DNA from: Tissierellia bacterium
GTDB lineage: Bacteria > Bacillota > Clostridia > Peptostreptococcales > Acidaminobacteraceae
Assembly (NCBI GenBank): GCA_012520095.1
Contig: JAAYOV010000092.1
Location: forward strand, 24,981 to 81,782
Length of the DNA: 56,802 nucleotides
Direction: 5' to 3'
Notes under the pieces: model-generated
Seen by the model: the letters and a program-made list of their open reading frames with translations, nothing else
Database searches by the model: none
Told to the model about the DNA's origin: nothing
Made by a program: the position numbers and the translations under genes
Part shown: positions 51,714-56,802 of the stretch, piece after piece
How positions within the stretch are numbered: the first letter of the stretch is position 1
How the letters are laid out: each line of letters opens with the position of its first letter

Positions 51714-52241
51714 ATGACTGAAAAGGAGCTGAGAAAACTGAATCGGAAAGATCTATTGCAGATGTTGATAGATCAGAGTCAGGAGGTCGAAGTCCTTCAA
51801 AATAAACTCGATGAGGCGCAAGCAGCATTGGAAAACAGGACGATTGCCATCGATCAAGCCGGCTCGATTGCTGAAGCCGCATTACAATTAAGCGGCATTT
51901 TTCAGGCATCCCAAGACGCTTCACAGCAGTATTTAGATAATATTCGGCAACTGTCGCAACGTCAAGAAGAAATCTGTGCACGCATGGAAGAAGAGAGCCG
52001 GGAAAAGGCGAAAAACATCATTGAAGAAGCGGAGAGATTTCGAGTCGATACGGAGCGGGAAACACAGGCAAAATGCGCCGAGATGCTTAGAAATGCTGAA
52101 GAACAATCAAAGGCGTATTGGGATGAAGTCTCGTACAGATTGGAAAAGTTTTATGAGGAGCACTCTGCCCTACGTAAGTTGTTGTCGATCTCACCTACGG
52201 CTGAAGAAGGCTCCATAGAGAAACATGAAGAAGAAAGATAA
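51714..52241 (+). CDS. Coiled-coil protein linked to signal peptidase and surface protein genes
   Basis: A 175-residue, charged, mostly helical protein. It begins MTEKELRKLNRKDLLQMLIDQS, then a long coiled coil (residues 20-60 and 75-160) rich in Glu, Gln, Ala and Lys, with IAEAALQLSGIFQASQ between. Similar small proteins occur next to signal peptidase and surface protein genes in Firmicutes, sometimes labelled DNA repair ATPase on weak grounds. Function unknown. The ATG at 51714 follows AAAGGAAG. Its end overlaps the signal peptidase gene by 17 nt. Confidence 0.75.
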   Translation: MTEKELRKLNRKDLLQMLIDQSQEVEVLQNKLDEAQAALENRTIAIDQAGSIAEAALQLSGIFQASQDASQQYLDNIRQLSQRQEEICARMEEESREKAKNIIEEAERFRVDTERETQAKCAEMLRNAEEQSKAYWDEVSYRLEKFYEEHSALRKLLSISPTAEEGSIEKHEEER

Positions 52242-52806
52242 TATTCCTATCCCTTCCATCCCTGAACTTCAGGCAGAATTGAACCGAGTGCGCTATAAGG
52301 AGCGCTATCGCTCTGTTCTGCGCAGCACAATTTACACTTTAATTACGGTGGCAGCTGTTGCCGTTTTGGTGGCAACTCTATGGCTCCCGGTTCTGCAGAT
52401 CTATGGGACCTCGATGGCTCCGGTTCTGCAAGACGGCGACATCACCGTTTCTTTAAAAACGTCAGACTTTGAGCCCGGAGATATTATCTCGTTTTACTAT
52501 AACAACAAAATCCTGGTAAAACGGGTCATTGCCCGCCCCGGCGAATGGGTGAATATTGATGAGCACGGCAATGTATTCATCAACAACACTCTCCTGGAGG
52601 AACCCTATCTGGTTGAAAAGGCTTTTGGAGACTGCAATATCGAGTTGCCTTACCAGGTGCCTGATGGAAAAGTCTTTGTTATGGGAGATCACAGGTCTAC
52701 TTCGGTAGATTCTCGAAACACCGCGGTTGGCTGTGTTTCGCAGGAACAGATTGTTGGAAAAATCGTATTTCGAATTTGGCCGATTCATGGCTTTGGCAAC
52801 TTATAG
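52225..52806 (+). CDS. lepB: Signal peptidase I
   Basis: Membrane serine protease (193 residues) that removes signal peptides. One membrane helix near residues 35-58 (TLITVAAVAVLVATLWLPV) precedes the catalytic serine in YGTSMAPVLQDGD, the catalytic lysine in LVKRVIARPGE, and the later GDHRSTSVDSR box. It stands 22 nt before the giant surface protein gene and overlaps the coiled-coil gene, so it may be dedicated to that protein. Confidence 0.93.
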   Translation: MKKKDNIPIPSIPELQAELNRVRYKERYRSVLRSTIYTLITVAAVAVLVATLWLPVLQIYGTSMAPVLQDGDITVSLKTSDFEPGDIISFYYNNKILVKRVIARPGEWVNIDEHGNVFINNTLLEEPYLVEKAFGDCNIELPYQVPDGKVFVMGDHRSTSVDSRNTAVGCVSQEQIVGKIVFRIWPIHGFGNL

Positions 52807-52828
52807 ATTGGAAGGAGGTTCATAAATA

Positions 52829-55800
52829 ATGCAGAATGAATTGATACCACAGGCAGAAAGATACCTAAAAAAGCAAAGACGCTTTAAGCTATGGCAAAGA
52901 ATCGTCGGAGCGTTAGCTTGTGTTGTGGTATTCTGCACGACCTATGCGCTGATCCTTCCTGCAATCACCATGGAACAGACTGCGTATTGCGGTATGGAGG
53001 ATCATGTTCACACTGCGGAGTGCTATGAAAGGCGCTTAATCTGCGGGTTTGACGAAGACGTAGAACGGCATGACAACTCGGAGGCTTTAGGTGCTGACGG
53101 TGTAAGTACAGAGCTTCATGAGAGTTCTGATGAACCGGGAACCGTCCATGTCCATACTGACGAGTGTTATGAGCAGCTGCAGGAGCTGATTTGTGAGCTG
53201 GAAGAGACATCCGGCCACATTCATGATGAGAGTTGTGTGCAGACAGAGCCGGTCCTCGTATGTACAGAGGATCATGAGCATACAGAGGAATGCTTTGAGC
53301 AATCCGAGGTTTACATCTGTGGACTGACAGAAGGAGAAGGCTCCCATACTCATGGACCGGAGTGTTATGAAGCACAGACTTGTCTGACATGCGATCTTGA
53401 TGAAGTTAAAGATGATGTATCTGTTTCTGCGCAGGAAGTTCATGTCCATACGGATGCGTGTTATGAAGAGGTCCTCATATGCGAAAAGCCGGAGCACACC
53501 CATACCTTGTCCTGTTTCTCAAATCCACATGCAGATGTTGAAAGTAAAACGGTATGGGAGCGAACGATGGCTGACGTGGAGCTCACAGGAGTATGGGCAG
53601 ACGACTTAGTCGCCATTGCAGACAGCCAAGTCGGATATAAGGAGAGCACGGCAAACTACATCGTAAAAAATGACGGAATATCCATTAATGGCTATACCCG
53701 TTATGGCGAGTGGTACGGTTCCTCTTACGCTGATTGGTGCGCCATGTTTGTCTCCTTCTGCCTGCACTACGCGCAGATTCCGCAGACGGCTGTCCCCTAC
53801 TCCGCCGGTTGTGAAACGTGGGCAAACAAGCTTTCAAGTTCTGAGTGGGATCTCTACCGAAATCCGAATGAATACACGCCTGCAAAGGGGGATCTGATTT
53901 TCTTTGATATTGAAGATGATGAAGGTCCCGACCATGTGGGAATCGTTGCCGAGTATCTTGCTGATACAGGACAGATAAAGACAATCGAGGGAAACTATTC
54001 TGATAGAGTTCAATATGTGACGCACTCGATCAATGATAATAAAATCTGCGGTTACGCTCAATTGCCACAGAGGGTAGATCCTGTCAAGGAAACGACAAAG
54101 ACAGCGACCATCTATACCGACGGAAGTTATGAGGTGTTGTCAGAGGATGAAACACTCATCACTCTCACCGGGATTCTGCCCGAAGAGGCTGAGGTCAAAG
54201 CATTCCCGGCAATGGTGGAAACGCCGATGGAAGTCCTCTGCGCCTATGATATTTCCATTGTAATGCCGGACGGAACACTGTATGAGCCGGCGGAAGGCGA
54301 AAGCATCAATGTCGCTATACATGCCGACGAGATCGGGGCCGATGAAGCGGCGTCAAATACGATCGCCTATTTTATCCCGGAAGATAGCGAACCTGTTCCC
54401 TTAGATACTTCGATTGACGAAGACGGTGCATTCAGTTTTGATACGGATCACTTCTCTGTATATGCACTGATGAGAAGCGGAACGATGCCGGCCGTTTATA
54501 TCAACGGAGTATCCGGAAATGATGCAAATGCAGGCACGCAGAATGCACCGGTTAAGACATTAAATAGAGCGTTAGAACTTGTAGCCGAAAATGGAACAAT
54601 CTATGTCTCCGAAACAATGACGGTCAATACGGAGCAGAACTGGAGCATCACTGTCCCCGGTGTGAAAGTACAGCGAGCCACCGGCTTTACCGGACCGCTG
54701 CTCACAGTGGCAAATGGAGGTTCATTGACGCTATCGAACTTGACGATGGATGGTGGAAATGGCGGAACATTGAATCCACTGCTGACAGACGGAAATTCAA
54801 GATATTCTACTGCATATGCGACAAATTCAGCAAAAGCTCCGCTGATTGTTGTCAATACCGGTGGTTCCTTGCATATTGCAGACGGCACTGTATTGGAAAA
54901 TAACTCAAACAAACCTAATACTTATAACGGAGCATTTTCGCAAAGTGGTTATATCGGTTTGGGCGGTGCGATTTACTCTACCGGTACTTTGACGATGACA
55001 GGTGGTTTGATTCAGGACTGTGAAGCACAGTCGGGCGGTGGTATCTATGTGGAAAATGGAACCTTCACTTTAAGTGGCGGGACGATTGACCATAATTTTG
55101 CGCGTAACATTCAAAGTTATGATCAATCTCGGGCAGTTCACCGCACAAATGCCGGCGGTGGTGTATATATGGGGGATAACTCCAGTATGGTCATGTCAGG
55201 AGGAGTTGTCTCTAATAACGAGTCCTCACGCGAAGGTGGTGGCATTTCCCTGGGATGGCTCAACCGAGGTTGGGGAAATGAAATTCCTTCCTTTATAACG
55301 AATTTCACTATGACCGGCGGTACTTTCACCGGCAATAAGGCGCTTTCGACCGGCGGCGGATTAAATGTCACAGCCGGACGTATGGCAACCATATCTGCAG
55401 GACATTTTACACACAACAGCGCCTACGGCTATGATTCTCAAGGCAATGCTCAAGGGGGCTATAGAGTATTTTGTGGTGGCGGAATATATGTAGACGCGGC
55501 TCAGTGGGATAGTTCCGGTCAATATGCCGGCGAGCCCGGAAAGTTAATCGTACATCGTGCTCTCATCACTCAAAATACATCAAACAAGCAAGGTGGCGGT
55601 ATTGCCGCTTGTCCTACGGGTATTTCTCATATCAATGCAAATCAGGAGCTTGCCAATGGAACAGCTATTTACAATAACAATGCAGATTCCAATCTCGTAG
55701 GAAACAATAAAGAAATTGGTATTCGAGATAAGGATGCTGGCGATCTTGTTTCACCAACAGTATTAGGTGGTGGCCAATATAATTGGACATCAGCGGTATC

Positions 55801-56802
55801 AACGTTTCCCGGGACCCCGCCAAGAGTATGGACAGACTATGGAAATACTTTAACTGACGATAGCCCTGAAATTATTGCAGCTAAAGAATTAGCAACGGTC
55901 TGGATTATGAACAACTATGGTGATTTAGGCGGTGGTATCGGAAACAATGGTATTATTCAGGTCGGCGGTGAGACCGAAGGAGATAAGATTTCCATTAGTA
56001 TTACCAAACAGTGGTCCGGAATAATTCATTCCACTCCCGATTCTATTACCGTACGACTCTACCAAGATGGACAGCCTTATGTTGCTGGGCCTTATGTTGA
56101 TGGCTATATCACGATTTATAAAACCGTAAATTCAGAAAACCAAGAAATCTGGCCAACTTATTATGTAGATGGACTGCCTTCCGGTCATACGTATACCATC
56201 GTAGAAGTACCGGTCGTGGGCTATACCGCTGAAGTGACAGTGACACCAGATGGAAACAGCTTTACGGTAACGAATACGAGTGTCGACTTTGGTGTACTGA
56301 AAAAGTGGATCGGAGATCAAGGTGTAGGACGTCCGACTTCTATTTCAGTTCAACTGTATCAAAATGATCTCCCTTATGGAGATCCGGTGCAACTTTCGCA
56401 AACAAACAACTGGTTCCATGGATGGACGAATCTTCCCGAAATGGACGGTAACAATGTTCCTTACGTATATGAGGCTCACGAAGTCAACATCCCCGACGGT
56501 TATTACCTTTCGAGTGAAGGAATCAATCCGGAAAATGGAATTTGGGAAATCACAAATACAAAGATGGAAATGACGACGATCTCAGCCGAAAAGCGTTGGG
56601 CTCCGGGGACTCCCCCGGGAGAGAGCGTTACACTCCAACTCTTGGCTGACGGGCAGTCATACGGAAATCCAGTTGTCTTAAACGGTGCAAATAATTGGTT
56701 TTACCGTTGGGAAGACCTTCCGAAGTATACGCCGAATGGGGTGCTGATTGCTTATACGGTAACTGAAACGACCCCCGGATACTGGGCAACGGTGGAAGTA
56801 GC
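52829..56802 (+). CDS. Very large secreted surface protein: His/Cys repeats, CHAP domain, beta-helix and Cna-B repeats (3' end outside)
   Basis: At least 1,324 residues, open at the window edge. The ATG follows GGAAGGAGG. Residues 22-47 are a signal or anchor (IVGALACVVVFCTTYALILPA). Residues 51-235 hold seven HxHx3C motifs (HVHTAEC, HVHTDEC, HIHDESC, HEHTEEC, HTHGPEC, HVHTDAC, HTHTLSC), most followed by another Cys. About 275-410 is a CHAP amidase/peptidase domain (SYADWCAMFVSFCLHYA; GDLIFFD; DHVGIVAEYL). About 555-1,045 is a repetitive beta-helix rich in GG(G/A)IY and MTGG motifs. Cna-B repeats then start at about 1,052, 1,151 and 1,248 (KQWSG, KKWIG, KRWAPG). A sortase signal is expected beyond the window (inference). 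Likely a cell-wall-active adhesin. Confidence 0.85.
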   Translation, partial: MQNELIPQAERYLKKQRRFKLWQRIVGALACVVVFCTTYALILPAITMEQTAYCGMEDHVHTAECYERRLICGFDEDVERHDNSEALGADGVSTELHESSDEPGTVHVHTDECYEQLQELICELEETSGHIHDESCVQTEPVLVCTEDHEHTEECFEQSEVYICGLTEGEGSHTHGPECYEAQTCLTCDLDEVKDDVSVSAQEVHVHTDACYEEVLICEKPEHTHTLSCFSNPHADVESKTVWERTMADVELTGVWADDLVAIADSQVGYKESTANYIVKNDGISINGYTRYGEWYGSSYADWCAMFVSFCLHYAQIPQTAVPYSAGCETWANKLSSSEWDLYRNPNEYTPAKGDLIFFDIEDDEGPDHVGIVAEYLADTGQIKTIEGNYSDRVQYVTHSINDNKICGYAQLPQRVDPVKETTKTATIYTDGSYEVLSEDETLITLTGILPEEAEVKAFPAMVETPMEVLCAYDISIVMPDGTLYEPAEGESINVAIHADEIGADEAASNTIAYFIPEDSEPVPLDTSIDEDGAFSFDTDHFSVYALMRSGTMPAVYINGVSGNDANAGTQNAPVKTLNRALELVAENGTIYVSETMTVNTEQNWSITVPGVKVQRATGFTGPLLTVANGGSLTLSNLTMDGGNGGTLNPLLTDGNSRYSTAYATNSAKAPLIVVNTGGSLHIADGTVLENNSNKPNTYNGAFSQSGYIGLGGAIYSTGTLTMTGGLIQDCEAQSGGGIYVENGTFTLSGGTIDHNFARNIQSYDQSRAVHRTNAGGGVYMGDNSSMVMSGGVVSNNESSREGGGISLGWLNRGWGNEIPSFITNFTMTGGTFTGNKALSTGGGLNVTAGRMATISAGHFTHNSAYGYDSQGNAQGGYRVFCGGGIYVDAAQWDSSGQYAGEPGKLIVHRALITQNTSNKQGGGIAACPTGISHINANQELANGTAIYNNNADSNLVGNNKEIGIRDKDAGDLVSPTVLGGGQYNWTSAVSTFPGTPPRVWTDYGNTLTDDSPEIIAAKELATVWIMNNYGDLGGGIGNNGIIQVGGETEGDKISISITKQWSGIIHSTPDSITVRLYQDGQPYVAGPYVDGYITIYKTVNSENQEIWPTYYVDGLPSGHTYTIVEVPVVGYTAEVTVTPDGNSFTVTNTSVDFGVLKKWIGDQGVGRPTSISVQLYQNDLPYGDPVQLSQTNNWFHGWTNLPEMDGNNVPYVYEAHEVNIPDGYYLSSEGINPENGIWEITNTKMEMTTISAEKRWAPGTPPGESVTLQLLADGQSYGNPVVLNGANNWFYRWEDLPKYTPNGVLIAYTVTETTPGYWATVEV

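Noticed and set aside
54950..55600. Short tandem DNA repeats in the surface gene as a CRISPR-like array
   Set aside because: The repetition follows codons for GGGIY and MTGG of a beta-helix; there are no regular direct repeats with spacers.

Overview
The window reads as chromosomal DNA of an anaerobic, amino-acid-fermenting Firmicute (Clostridia or Tissierellia type). The signs are a 2-oxoacid:ferredoxin oxidoreductase, a 2-hydroxyacyl-CoA dehydratase activator-type protein, a complete B12-dependent ornithine fermentation cluster under sigma-54 control, an IspH-ribosomal S1 fusion, a T-box before aspS, Gram-positive LexA boxes, strong AGGAGG ribosome sites and frequent TTG/GTG starts. The species cannot be named from the sequence.

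Layout. 1-1.5 kb (minus): 5-oxoprolinase genes pxpA and pxpB (pxpB runs off the edge). 1.7-5.3 kb (plus): korDABC plus an RpiR regulator, with a palindrome over the promoter. 5.3-8.5 kb: cmk, plsC, ispH-rpsA. 8.6-22.7 kb: a long housekeeping run miaB, mutS, mutL, miaA, hfq, a PLP enzyme of the YnbB family, a 1,410-residue HgdC-type protein, lplA, a GNAT acetyltransferase and a small membrane protein.

22.8-35.6 kb is an accessory island between that run and lexA. It holds DUF3793 and flavodoxin genes, copA and copZ, a six-gene cassette with four putative methyltransferases, a hydrolase and a membrane protein, and then a MarR regulator with a minimal SUF-like pair (SmsC/SmsB type) and an esterase. 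Copies of the lexA terminator and of the lexA 3' end mark its internal boundaries, and a decayed copy of the last methyltransferase lies beside lexA. This points to repeated insertion or duplication at the lexA tail.

35.6-39.5 kb (minus): lexA, a XerS-like tyrosine recombinase, a DUF2284 metal-binding protein and rarA. rarA has a perfect LexA box in its promoter region. 39.5-47.8 kb (minus): the ornithine operon ord-ortA-ortB-oraS-oraE-GlmL-like gene. It is driven by a canonical -24/-12 promoter, with two enhancer palindromes next to the gene for its sigma-54 activator; the activator's own promoter carries a third such palindrome. 47.8-51.5 kb (minus): glyA, an RseC-like gene and aspS behind an Asp T-box. 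51.7 kb to the end (plus): a coiled-coil protein, a signal peptidase I and the first 1,324 residues of a very large surface protein (His/Cys repeats, CHAP domain, beta-helix, Cna-B repeats).

The most unusual items are the lexA-tail island, the four-methyltransferase cassette, the MarR-Sms operon whose regulator ends in a cysteine cluster, and the sigma-54 wiring of ornithine fermentation. No tRNA, rRNA, CRISPR array or intact insertion sequence was seen.
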